Below, piece after piece: positions 1-11,900 of a stretch of 64,000 bases of DNA. Location of the stretch: NCBI GenBank assembly GCA_032690845.1, contig CM064417.1:39624432-39688431 (forward strand), read 5' to 3'. The translations under genes were made by a program, and so were the position numbers. The notes under the pieces are model-generated. The model searched no databases. It had not been told where the DNA came from and was given only the letters and a program-made list of their open reading frames with translations. Every line of letters starts with the position of its first letter. Position 1 is the first letter of the stretch. This DNA comes from Eleusine coracana subsp. coracana (Eukaryota; Streptophyta; Magnoliopsida; Poales; Poaceae).

Positions 1-351
1 ACAAATTCAGCGTGACTGTGCGACTTCTAAAAAGCTACTAAATGGAGTGTTCTTTTTCTTTCTGAGATCTTTTACGGTGTTTGCAAATATTATGGACTGT
101 CCACTCCCCCTAATCTAACACTCCAATACTAAAGGTACCAAAGAAAAAGTATTAAATATGGATGGAGATACGTAAGTGTCAGGGTAAGGAGGTAACTTTG
201 TCCATTGACTTATTTGAAAGGTTAGGGACAATGAAACCGATCAATCGCGTGATATCTCTTTTCTTACATTGTTTTCATAAGATTTACTTGGTATGATATT
301 TTCTTTTCTGTTAGACGATACAAACTATATTAGTACCTATTTGTTACAAAC

Positions 352-448
352 TATAGTAATTTCTAAGAGAGGGGCACAATACGGAATAGAATTTCTTATT
401 CATACCGTGCCTCTCTCTTAATCAATAGTTCAGATTATAGTAATTTCT
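352..448. repeat. Short hairpin flanked by 13-bp direct repeats
   Basis: Arms at 364-377 and 407-420 pair at 13 of 14 positions (TAAGAGAGGGGCAC against GTGCCTCTCTCTTA). The inner bases are also partly self-complementary. The 13-bp word TATAGTAATTTCT lies directly left (352-364) and just right (436-448). It could be a tiny foldback element with a target duplication, or a hairpin-RNA-like sequence. No family is recognised. Confidence 0.45.
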
Positions 449-800
449 GATACCTCACAAATACTGTAAAAGATCTCTTTATTTTTACCATACGGGCATG
501 ATATGCTTGCCCTGGTTTGACTTTTAACTAGGATCAAATTCATTGGTTAAATCCATGTGTTTTGATAGTTAAATATGTTACACATCGATGAATGATATCT
601 AATAAATACGTTAAACAATCATCTGGCATATACATATTTGTTAAACATTACCATGAAATTAAATGTGCCAGATCTGAGCCATTGCACTACGATAGGACAT
701 AACACTATCTACGTTACTCAAGAGCCCGTGCCCCATGCTCATAAAGTATCTTATTAGCAATTTCAGGCTTAAAATGTGTTTTCCATGTAGTATTATTTGC

Positions 801-965
801 TATTCCTTCCGTCCCAATTTACTTGTCATTCTGTAGTTGTTTTGTCATTCTGTAGTTGTTTTTTATTGTCCAAGTTCAATGAACATTCTCTGAACCTCAA
901 CATACATGTTGTTCAGATTCAGATAAAAAAGACAGAATGACAAGTAATTTAGGATAGAGGGAGTA
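801..965. mobile_element. Stowaway-type MITE
   Basis: TA at 801-802 and 964-965 bound a roughly 160-bp element whose ends are inverted repeats of the Stowaway type (left CCTTCCGTCCCAAT..., right the complement of CTCCCTCTATCC...). Both arms continue into ACTTGTCATTCTGT and its complement. An internal piece (TTGTCATTCTGTAGTTGT) is tandemly repeated. It sits in the presumed intron just before the first exon of the ARM-protein gene. Confidence 0.8.
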
Positions 966-1020
966 GATCTCACCCCAACTCATTCCACTAACTAACTGAC
1001 CTTTTTTTTCTCATGAGCAG

Positions 1021-4000
1021 GGTGTTCAGCCGTGAAAGCAGATCGGATGATGAATTGCTATTCAGGACTACAGGGAGCATCAAACTGAAACGGATGAAGC
1101 TTTTACGCGGCATATCGTATTATTTGACAGTATCAATTGTGATCGTATGCGTGTACGGTACCCTGGAATTTTCCCTTCGCCACTACGGTTACAATCCACC
1201 ACTACACCTACGGTTGCAATATCACGTTCTTTTGCTATCCGTGTTACTGGCATTGGCAAGCGTGGTCCAGGCTCCCATGCCTGCTGGGTACCTGAATGAT
1301 AACGCGTGGTTGCAGTTTATTACTGCCTTAGTTGCAGTCCTAGCACTAGGTAGTGCAATGTTATGGTCGCATGCCCCTAAGCGGGAGATCTTGCTGATCA
1401 TCCCGCCACTGTTTGTTGGGTGCTTCCAGAGCCTGGTAAAGGAAATACAGGGTCGCCTTGAAAATTCGGGCTGGAATATAGGATGGCATGGATTTTTTCG
1501 CACTAGCCTTGCCAAACTAGTTGCTTTGATACTCCCTGCGTGGATACTGATTTCTGTGCTGATCGAGTTCAGTTCCATGGGCATCCTATTATTGTTAGGT
1601 ACACTAATGCTAAGCAATATCCAGGTCCCAGTGGCTGTGGCACGCATTGTGATCTCAGTAGAGCGCCTGTACATTAAGGATAACGGCCGCAACGCCGGCA
1701 ATGAACATCTCGCTTCGGCGCTGACCATATTCTATTCCATGGTGCTTGCCCAAGGGGTACTGTATTTAGCAGCATGCGTACTTGAGTCGCTGCTATCCTT
1801 TTATTTTAGGAGATCACTCGCATGGAGCTGTAATCTCCTCACTTCCAAAACGGCGTATGAGTCTATCAACCTGTACTACGAGCATGCCTACAACAAGCGC
1901 ATGAAAGAGGGTGTGCTTGCCCAGGAGGACATGGACCTCGTCACCTTCGCCTTTGACTCCCTGGACTCCAATTCAAACGACAAGAAGCTTGCCGCAGTCC
2001 AGATTCTGGACTCACTCCTGGTCCTGGAGCAGAAGAATACCTCCAAATCAAGGCTTGTCCCGAAGATCATCAACTCCACCAAGGTCGTGGCCTCCTTGAT
2101 CAACATGTTGGGATGGACACCAGATTCAGAAGACAAAGAGAAAGGTATTGATGGAAATGAATATGCATTAACCAGGTTTCTTTTTTTTTTATCTAACTCC
2201 CTTATTTAAACATACAAGACACATCACCGCACCAATATTTAAGACCACAGATATAAATTTATCATGTAAACTGAAATGGGCATTTACTAATTCACCATGA
2301 CAATAATTAGCATCACAAGGTAATACAATAGTAGAAACAATAATATAGCTCAAGTGGTTTTATATTCAGGTTTAAGGTGCTCTCAAAGTGTGCCACACCT
2401 ACTTATAGCCTTGTGACGCCGCAGTTTCTTCTACAGATATTGTAAAAATAAAAGTAGGTTAATTAAATCTTAACAAATGTTTGAATGTGTCTTTCAGAAG
2501 GTTATGTGTCTTTTTTGCAAAAAAAAAATGATGAACTAATTAGTTTCTCTAAAGTTTTGAGGTAGGTTCAAGATGTTGGATCAAGTCTTTTGAAATGCTC
2601 AATTCATACCATAATACAAAATTGTAAAGATTGGATTTGGTGGTTACCATCAGCTAGCCTACCCCCACCAGGTTCACTTTATTTACCCACCACTGCAAGT
2701 ATGTTAGGTGTATCGAGTGTTAGATGCTCTATCACTACTTTCTCCTTTGGACACTTTATTCATGACATGTGTCAAATGTGATCATTTGATTTATTTAATA
2801 CAATGGCCAATTAAGAATTTACTACACATCACGTTTCTCAAATAGATGTCGCATGCAATTATTTGATTTTATTTGTTGTACCATTGCACCCATATATTTG
2901 GATCTAGTACTCGAAAAGAAATCCATACATATACTTCCCATGGTCGACCAACAGTATTGGGTTGTCGATCCTCGGAGGATCGGGCATAGTTTCCTTTGGC
3001 CCCGAGACCATTTTCACCTTTTTATTTTTATCTGAATTTCAAAAATAAGATTCATATGTGAAACCATAATTTAATAACAGGTATCGGTACTAGGTTGCTC
3101 GCTGCAAAAGTTATTGCCTCTCTTGCCAAGCATCTTCGAATTGTTGGGATCCCTGGTACAGTGCAGATGGTATCCTCACTTCTTGATGCTGATGTCAACA
3201 ACAAAAAACAAAAACAAGATGTTTCAAAGAAAATATTATACAGGAATGAAGTAGACATCAATGACAATCAACAGCAAAGCCATGCGTCATCCACATTAGT
3301 AACTATTCAAGGAGAACGAAGTTATCATGCACCAAGAAATGGACAAAAAAAGTTGTCAAAACAAATGGAAGAAGGCAACAAGAGCGAAATAAGATATGTT
3401 AAAATAAAATTCTTCGACCGCATCGGTAATATGTTACATGATCTAAATGTGTGGAAGCCCTCAGAGGATATGGATTTGTTCCCTACACTGGGGATGCTGA
3501 TTCTTGAAAGGCTTGCTCATGATCTTGACAATTGTGTAGAAATCATTAAAGCACCAGGACTCATCCGAAAGATCATAGAATTCATAATCAACACTACAGA
3601 CACAACAAATAATATTATGATTTCATCCTTAAAATTGATTGCAAAGCTAGCAAGCACAGAAGGGGAAATGGGCATGACAATTAGGAAGAAGATATTATGT
3701 CAAGATTTGTTTTTGAGTAACCTTGTTGAGATCTTGATAGACAACGACAACCACTCAGAACAATGGAAACTAGTGATGGTTGTCATTACCAAGATTATTT
3801 TAGCAGATGGAACAGACAACGATGATAACAAGATTGTTTTAACAGATGAAAAAGACAAAAATGACAACAAGATTATTGTTTTAGCAGATGGAAAAGAAAA
3901 TAATGATAACAAGATTGTTTTAGCAGATGGAAAAGACAATGATATAGATAAATTCAGCGTGATCATCCCAGAATTGATGCTTGCATTTCTTGGTCCTCAT

Positions 4001-5035
4001 GAATCATCAAATACGGATTATGATCACTCATTGCGATTACTAGCAGGGGAAGTTCTGTCAAAGATGACAGAAAAGAACGATCCTAGCATTTTTATGGCTA
4101 TCTTGCAGGAAAAGGGCTATAGCCTTATTCGAGATCTCAAGAACATGCTTCAACAAGATGAGTATATATGTGTGGCAGCAAGTCTATTGATTAATCTGTG
4201 TGCCCACTCTCAAGACAAGCTTCACCACCATCTAAGACCAAACGAAGAACTATCATCCATACTGAAAGTGGTAAGTCCCAAAACTAATTAATTACCTAGT
4301 TGAAAGGAAAATATATAAGCATCACACTCTTTATTTATCAGGATATTTGAATATAATTAAATTGGGTCTTGAAGTAGACAACAAATTAAATGTTTTACAT
4401 GCACATTGTGAACTTTTGTTTGGCTTAATTATGACCAATATGTATAGATGGTTGGTGGCCATGCATAAACAATGTGATATTCTATTACAGTGATGTAAAC
4501 ATCTAATCAAGAAGTAAATATGTCTTAGCTAACATTACTAATTCTACAGGTGTTGGAGAAAATATTGGATGCCAAGGGAAAGCAATTGCAAGTCCTTATT
4601 GTCACCACTTCAAAACTATATAATCTCATCCCTAAGAAATATTTTGCATGCGAGCTAGAATCATGTACCAATAAAGAAACTTTTGTTGAGAAGCTCGTTG
4701 ATGCACTCAATTCAAATAAGAAAATGTGTCACGAATGCCCGACAATGAGAAGGGTCATAGTTGATATTACAATATCCATTACAGAATCTTGCCCTCTCTA
4801 CTCACCCATTTTTGAAAGTAAAGGGATGATAGAAGCATTGTCCAATGTAGAGAGGATATTAACAAATGTGGAAAAGTACAAGGTCTTCTTGGGTCAGTTG
4901 GGTGACAATAGTGTTCTCAATTGGGGCTTACCTCCACCAGACCTAGTGACCAAGGCAAAAAAGCTAATTGGTTCTCCAAATGAAGAACCTAATGTGCATG
5001 ATTTATCATCAACGGACATTGATCATGTCAATTAA
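1021..5035 (+). CDS. Grass ARM-repeat/membrane protein (BLE2-like family), 3 exons visible
   Basis: Exons: 1021-2144, 3081-4270, 4550-5035 (stop 5033-5035). The phases agree: the AAAG|GTATTG donor at 2144 joins 3081 in frame, whereas the nearby AG|GT at 2175 would give an early stop. The first exon encodes several hydrophobic, probably membrane-spanning segments in its first 270 codons. Exons 2 and 3 encode a helical ARM-like region with phrases typical of a grass-specific family (LAHDLDNCVEI, YDHSLRLLAGEVLSKM, MRRVIVDITISITESCP). Rice members are, as I recall, annotated BLE2-like (brassinolide-enhanced), but the biochemical role is unknown. The ATG at 1013 lies inside the acceptor sequence, so the true N-terminus is probably upstream. 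A coding minisatellite lies in exon 2. A decayed paralogue is at 24285-25665. Confidence 0.75.
3791..3949 (+). repeat. Coding minisatellite, 4 units of 39/39/42/39 bp
   Basis: Four tandem units (3791-3829, 3830-3868, 3869-3910, 3911-3949) encode an acidic, Asn/Asp/Lys-rich variant of KIVLADGKDNDDN. All unit lengths are multiples of three, so the frame is kept. The run sits between two ARM-like helices of the BLE2-like protein. The paralogue at 24285-25665 goes directly from the upstream helix to the IIPKLM/IIPELM helix without it, so the expansion is specific to this copy or was lost in the other. Confidence 0.85.
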
Positions 5036-5327
5036 TAAGAATAATCCATGCAATAAATCGGTGGATTTTTACATAGTTATATGTCTTGTATTGCACCAAA
5101 CTTATCGATTCAGGTTTTCCTCTGTTATTTAATCAACAAAGGTAATAAAATAGAATAAGGTTAGTTATGTTTGTTTCTGATAATATTGTAATTATATATG
5201 CCTCTATGTACTACAAAATATGCAGCTACTTCATATATTTGTTAGTTCTTACCTACGTACCTTGTCTTATCAACAATATTTCTAGAATAAATTGTGATCA
5301 TTTTTGTTATAGAATTGGTGATGGCTT
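5036..5327. other. 3' flank of the ARM-protein gene
   Basis: AT-rich sequence following the stop codon, presumably 3' UTR and flank. The word AATAAA occurs at 5053-5058. Beyond about 5328 the sequence becomes Copia gag on the minus strand. Confidence 0.4.
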
Positions 5328-7681
5328 CTAATAATTAATTAACTCTTGAGCTTTTGTTGGAGTAGAATCCTCCAAGGTGTGAGAAAAGCCAACATTTACA
5401 ATCCACCAAACTTGAGGACTGATTCCTTGAAGATAAGTTATCATTTGAGTTTTCCATGACTCATGGTTCCATTGAAATGGGGCAATTCCAACAAGGGTCT
5501 TGACACACAAGAGAGTCACTCAATTGGAGTGCCATATTGATCTTGACTCATTTCTCTTTGCGACATTGTTTTTTCTCCAAGCAGTTAAGCCTAATGAGGA
5601 GATTAGGCTCTGATAGCAATTAAAAGTCCCTGGATGTCGCCTAGAGGGGGGGGGGGGGTGAATAGGCGTTCCTGAAAAATTAACAGAACTCCTAGCGAAA
5701 TTAAAACTGCCAAAACCGGTTGCTCCGGTTTAGCAAACTGGTGCCTCTAGTTTTGTCAGAGAGCTTGGGATAAAACAACTAATGAGGACAAAGAACCAAT
5801 CACTTAAGACAAGCAAGCTATAAAGACAAACACAGGAACCACCCCTATTAGATTCATAAAGAAACAATCTCAGAAAACAAAATTCCAAACTAGACCCACC
5901 GGTTTGGCAATCCTGTTACACAAGTTTTCTCGGGACAGAGAGAATAAATCAGGAAATAGGGTCCCACTTAGTTCTAGAAAACCTAATAGATCCTAAAGAA
6001 GCAATCAAGATCTAGCACAAGTAATCACAGAGAAAACAAGCACAAATACTCATGCAACCTATGAATCATAAAAAAATGAACAGAAGCAAGAACTTAAGAG
6101 AGCAAATCAAATGAAGCACACCGGAATTTGTTTGCCGAAGTTCAACAGCTTGCCCACAAGCTGTCTACGTCTTTGAGGAAGCTTGAGCTATTCACAAGGC
6201 ACACTCCAAACCAGGTCTCTTTCAACCGCTTTCCCCGATCCACTATCTTTGCTTCTTTCCTTGCGGAGGCGAAGCGGACCTTCACAAACTTTTCCAAGGC
6301 TCAGCACAAGCTTGGGAGCTCTAGGGCGACGCCTAGCCGTCTAGGAGGTTTCACCTCCAAGAGTAACAAACGCTTCAGGATTAGCACCACAATGCTCAAA
6401 TGCTCAAGAGTGGGATTTTCTCTTTTATGCTCTCAATCACAATCTCTCTCAACCCAATACTCAGGACTTCTCACAAATCACTCAAACCTCACAAAGAGGT
6501 GTTGGGGAGAGCTCTACAAGGCTTTGGATATATTTTCTTCGTGCACATAATCAGCAGCATCCAAAGGAGGGGGGAAGGAAGTATTTATACTTGTCCCCCC
6601 AAAACTAGCCATTACACTGAACCAGTCAACACCGGTCACTCCGGTTTCCCAAACCGGTACCTCCGGTTTTTCTGAACTAGCCATTAGAGATTTAAACCCA
6701 AACCGGTCCCTCCGGTTTGGTAAACAGGTTACACCGGTTTTTCCTGTCACAGTGAGAGTTAGTGTGAGTGTAGACAATGTGTTTCTCTCATCTCACTTGG
6801 GTTTTTCTTTGAGCATTGAGACATTATAAGCAAACCATGTAGCATCCCTCTTGATAGAGCGGCATGCCTAAACTCAAGATTAAATAAAAAAACAATTCTT
6901 CTTCTTAAGCTTGCATGATTAATGAATTTTGCCACTTCTTCTGTTTTAGCTTCATGAGGACTGCCACATGTGCTTTTGTTGAGCATCATCACCTAGATCT
7001 AGTGATTTGGAATTTCTTCATTCATAAGATCCATTTCCATCTTTTGGTTCACAAGTCATATTATGTCTTCATGTTCCAATAGTGATTGATACTTAGAAAT
7101 GTATGACCACTTATAGCTTGATCGGTCCATCGTGATTGCGCTCCACCGGCCCTTTCCCATGGCTTGGACTCTCGACGCCAAGACTCCATCTTGTCCTTAT
7201 CCCGTGCATGGTCCATCGCGGCCAAGTCATGCCAATCCTTCACCATTTTGCTATCTTGAGCCACACAAAACTTTGTATCATTGTTGTGCCTTTATTTGAA
7301 TTCTTGTTTGAAGTATTGATTTGATCAAGTTGCTTCCAAGATTAAATACTAAAGAGAAATAGCACTTGATCACTTATTTTTCTTGACTCCACCAATTTGT
7401 TGAGACCATCTCATATCAATAGTTTTTATGTCCCATATTTATTTCAAATCTTGGCCTGTCATTATATTGCTTATATGGACCAATTTATTTGACACTTCTC
7501 CTTTTCATCACCTAGACTCATTTTCCTTACACAATTGTACATTATCAAAGATGATCATTTGTATTAATGTTGAGTATATTCTTCATGTAAAACCTGCTCA
7601 TATACTCATAAATAGGATTAGTCCTTTAATCACGTTGTCGTACAACCACCAAAACCCACTAGGGACATAGATGCACTTTCA
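5328..7681 (-). mobile_element. Truncated Copia element: LTR, primer-binding site and gag stub
   Basis: Read on the minus strand, an LTR runs from 7681 (TGAAAGTGCATCTATGTCCC) down to about 5621. The primer-binding site follows at about 5606-5620 (GCTATCAGAGCC, initiator-Met type). A partial gag comes next at 5519-5328, with the N-terminal Copia pattern of a WKTQMITYL-like motif. The remainder of the element is absent, so it was truncated where it meets the 3' flank of the ARM gene. The LTR has a poly(C) run near its 3' end (G run at 5646-5659 on the + strand) and repeated CCGGTTTGG words in 5710-5910 and 6617-6755. It resembles Maximus/SIRE-type LTRs in length (about 2.06 kb). Confidence 0.75.
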
Positions 7682-8274
7682 CCTATCCATACTAGTGATC
7701 ATGCTAGAATTCAGCCAATGCCAAGACAAATAAGTAGCAAGCAAGCCCAGTTCAATTCTTTGAAGCACACAAATACGGAAAGGTAAAGAGAGGGACAAAA
7801 GGTTCATTAATTATTTTTCATGAGATATTAGAATTATGACGTCTTTCCCAACTTCTTGTTGGATCGCTCTCGTAGGACAATGATGATGGCGCTTTGGGCT
7901 CATTAATTTATGCGTTGTTTCTTGAAACCGACTAACAACCTAGTGATGTCCGACTACAAGTCCTCATCAACTGATGAACAACATGGCCCCCTTCAATATG
8001 TTGGGATCCTCCTCACATTTTTTGTAGTTGTGCCCAAAATCAGATCCATTGTGTTGCCCTGTAAAGTACCTACATATATAAGTTTCGGTAGGACTGTTAT
8101 AAAACACCATGTTATTTCTACTAATCCACAGTACCCAACATAAAGCCGATGCTCCTACTAGAATTTGATTTTTTTTATTTGTTATTCACACCAATCAACC
8201 AATGAGTGAACATATGGTCAATACTAGTAGGCATTTGTAGATCAAACAAACATAAACCTCCCTCCATAGGCCCT
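7682..8274. other. Unassigned repeat-like stretch
   Basis: No long frame and no recognised protein match. It lies between a Copia LTR and a Gypsy polyprotein relic and is probably decayed retroelement sequence, but I see no diagnostic motif. Confidence 0.35.
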
Positions 8275-8958
8275 AGATGATATCAAGAATTATCTAGTCT
8301 CGCCTCTATTGTTAGTGCCACCTAGAGAAGGACTGCCCTTCAAGCTATATCTAATATCAGATAAGAAGTCGATTGGGTCAACTTTGATTCAAGAGCAGAA
8401 TGACAAGGAAAGGGTCATATTTTATTTAAGCTGATGATTGATTGATGTTGAAACTAGGTACTCCGAAATTGAAAAGTTATGCCATTGCTTATATTTTTTA
8501 TGTGTAAAGTTGAGGCATTATCTATTGTCAACTGAGTGTGTGGTGGTATGCAAACCTGAGTCATCAAATACATGCTATCGGCTCCAATTTTGAAGCATAG
8601 AATTGGAAAATGGATGATAGCTTTGGCTGAATATGATCTAACTTATGAGTCTGCCAAGGCAGTCAAGGTCAGGTTCTGGCCGATTTAGTGGTTGAGCATT
8701 GCAGATCAGGTGTACAGATGGTTGAGTTGATGTCATGGATATTTTATTGACGGTTCTATATGCAAGAATGAATGTGGCATCAGATTAGTCATTGTATCAC
8801 CTCAGGGGGGGGGCAAGATTTGAGTTTGCAGTTGCCGTAGAGACCTCGACCAATAATCAAGTTGAATATCGAGCTATTCTCAAGGGACTGTAAGTTTTAC
8901 GAGAAGCTGGAGCAGATTTTGTTAAAGTCATTGGTGATTCATTACTGGTACTCAGGAA
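8275..8958 (+). pseudogene. Gypsy retrotransposon RT/RNase H relic
   Basis: Conceptual translation over several frames shows a Gypsy RT-thumb/RNase H segment (a VLVPP-type motif, then LYLISDKKSIGSTLIQEQ near 8330-8400 and TRYSEIEKL near 8455-8475). A second RNase H domain follows, with DGSICKNECGI, NNQVEYRAIL and VIGDSLLVL near 8750-8955. Two such domains in series fit a Tat/Athila-like Gypsy lineage. Several stops and a frameshift at the G run 8804-8812 show it is dead. At about 8958 the frame runs straight into Copia integrase. Confidence 0.7.
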
Positions 8959-11900
8959 ATTATGCGATGATCATGGAGGAGAGTATACCTCAAATGATTT
9001 CTCTCAATTTTGTAGTGAACATGGTATTATCCATGAAGTGACACCACCATATTCACCTCAAGCGAATAGGGTGGTCGAGAGGAAAAACCAAACTCTAAGA
9101 GATTTGGTGAATTCCATGTTAGAGAGCATCGGTATGCCCTATGAATAGTGGGGGGAAGCTATCTTGACAGCTAATTTTGTCCAAAACAGGGTAGTGACTA
9201 AAAACAAAGAAGTAACTCCCTATGAAGGATGGAATGAGAAAAAAAAAACCAACGTCAATTTCTTGAGGACTTGGGGCTGTCTGGCAAAGGTAAATTTACC
9301 TGAACCGAATAAGAGAAAGCTTGGACCCAAAATAGTAGATTATGCATTTTTGGGATATGCACATAACAATACGACCTATAGATTCTTAGTAGTCAAATAT
9401 GATACTCCTGAACAAAATGTGAATACTATCATAGAGTTAAGAGATGCTTCATTCTTTGAGGATATATTTCCTATTAGAGCATGTAAGGATCATGACCATT
9501 GAGGTCACCCTAAAAGGTATGAATGTTTTGGTGATGAATGACAAGCATGAAATATAACTAACATCTACACGAGTGCTACACGTGTAGGAAACCTTTCTAG
9601 TTAATGATGATTGTTGACGGTTGCCTTAGCGGTTGATGACAATGACCACAAGCATGGAGACTTGATAAGCTTGATAGAGTCCAAGGGTTGATGGAGATGG
9701 AACAAGGCTAAGGACAAGCTAGGAGCAAGTGTTTGGAACACTTGTCTAGTTGTTAGGGCTTGTGTCCATAGGAAACACCGGACTATCAAAGGGGTCTATG
9801 TCATGTTTCTTAGGTCATTCTAGTCGGTGATGTGCATAAATGCTCAATGAAATCACAAGCACTAGGTGACAGTGAAGAAGCCCAAGAGCTGTTGGAAGAA
9901 GCCGGGAAACGAAGTCAAGCGAGAACGATGAGTTTTAACTTCTGGAGATAGAGACCGGACAGAAGGGTCTAGAGAGACCATACTGTATGGTCATCAAAGA
10001 AGAAGGTAGATAAGAAAAGACTTGTTGGGAGGAATCGATCAGCATGAAGGCCCATAATGATTAGACGATAGACACGAAGCAAAAATGGGTTGTCTTTGGA
10101 ATGAGCGAGGAGCTACAGACCGGACGGTCTAGTCTGTGCAAGAACAGCTAAGGTACAGAGCGCAATGGCTCTAGAGGAGCCGTCCAGAATGAGACCGGAC
10201 GGTCCGGTCTGGCAGAGACCGGAATGTATGGTCTGTATGTTCAAAAAGCTGTTTTCATGGAGCAACAACTAGTTTGAGGTTGGAAGTATATATAAACTCG
10301 TTGTTGGTGTCTTGGAGACCTCTCGTGGCCCATGGGATAGTTGGGAGCATCAGTATGGAGCCAAGGGAAAAAGAGAGGAGTACTAGGAGAAGATTTTAGA
10401 GATCTTGAGAGGGCTAGAGAGAGAGAGAGTAAGAACATCTATTCACATCTAAGGCTAGGGTGTCCTTGAGAGTATGATCTAGGTTGTTACTCTTGGTCTA
10501 TGTGAGACCTAGACTGGTTAGGTGTTGGTGATCGAGCCTATCATGATTGGTTGTGAAGACCGTCACACGTTTGTACATGGCTTGAGCCCGCCAGTCAAAA
10601 GGGGCATTGATAGTGAGCGCCTATGTCGGCTCGGGGAGTCCGTCAAGTTCTCAAGGGAGGCGAGCTTGTGCCCTGGTGGCAGCGGTGACGCAACCGTGTC
10701 TTAACTCCGGGAGTGATTGCAGGCTCATGTGCGAGAACTCTACTTGGTGGCGGGAGGGACCGATACTCTAGTGGGAGTGGTCCAACAAGTAGTAGGGGAA
10801 GGCGCCATCTTTCTGAGACCTCGGGAAAAAAGTCATGAGCCATCTCTTACTCTACTTCTTACTATGATGCTTTAACTTTTGCATTTACATATCGTACTAT
10901 TTATGCTTGTGGTATTACTTTGCTCTTGTTGTTTACCTTGTGGACTTGCATGATAGGCTCTTTGCTTGCTAGTAGTGTTTAGCTTCCACATTTGATCACT
11001 AGCATGTATAGGATTTGCTTTGGCTTGTTTGATCACCTTCATATGTTTTGTACTACTCATGATTGTGTGCTCTAGTTCATTATCTTGTATCTTTATATGA
11101 GTAGGCTCCTTTGCTACCTTGATGTGTGCTTCCATGTGTCTTTGTTTACTACCTTGCATAGGAGTTGCATTGCCTTGTGTGATCCACTAGTATTCTTAGA
11201 ATGTTATTCCTTTCATAGGATGATTATCTTGTTAGTGTGATCATTACTAGAATTGTTATAGGAGTTGCTTGAGTGTTTGGATTTAGGAATTGGCGAATTT
11301 GGTACATCTAGTGAGTTCTTGATTCAACCCCCCCCCCCCCCTCTCTCGGTCACTCGATCCTTTCAGAGCAGCAGGTAGCATTTCACAGAGTGAGAATTAT
11401 CATAATCATGTGCATGCTCCAGAGGATGACACACCACCATGTGAGATAAATGATGAATTATACACACCATATGAAAAAGATGACAATATCAACAATGAAG
11501 CTCCTCATAGGAGTAAGAGACAAAATATTACAAAATCTTTTGGTGATGACTATATTGTTTATCTTGTGGATTATGTGTCCAATACTCTTTCAGAGGCATA
11601 TGCATCTTTAGATGCAGAATACTGGAAAGGGGCAGTTCGTAATGAGATGGACTCTATCATGTCAAATGGGACTTGGGAGATCACTGAGTGTCCAAGCGGG
11701 TGCAAACCAATTGGATGTAAGTGGATCTTTAAAAAGAAATTGAGGCCTGATGGTACTATTGAAAAGTACAAGGCTAGACTTGTGGCCAAAGGATTCACAC
11801 AAATAGAGGGAGAGGATTTATTGGATACATACTCTCCTATTGCACGAATTTCCACCATTAGAGTGCTCCTTGCGCTTGCAGCTTCCTATGATCTGCATAT

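Larger units (their letters stand above)
1..1020. other. Upstream/intronic region of the first gene
   Basis: AT-rich DNA with no long open frame. Its last bases form a strong 3' splice site: a CTAAC-type branch sequence near 990-1000, a T-rich tract and AG at 1019-1020. The region is therefore best read as intron, with the 5' exon(s) of the first gene either outside the window or too short to see here. It also contains the hairpin at 352-448 and the MITE at 801-965. Confidence 0.5.

Noticed and set aside
2161..2200. AG|GT donor at 2175 as the end of ARM-gene exon 1
   Set aside because: Joining it to 3081 gives a stop after four codons; the donor at 2144 keeps the frame.
5646..5659. Long G/C runs as possible G-quadruplex regulators
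   Set aside because: They occur at the same place near the 3' end of every Copia LTR here, so they are an LTR family trait; run length may also be affected by sequencing.
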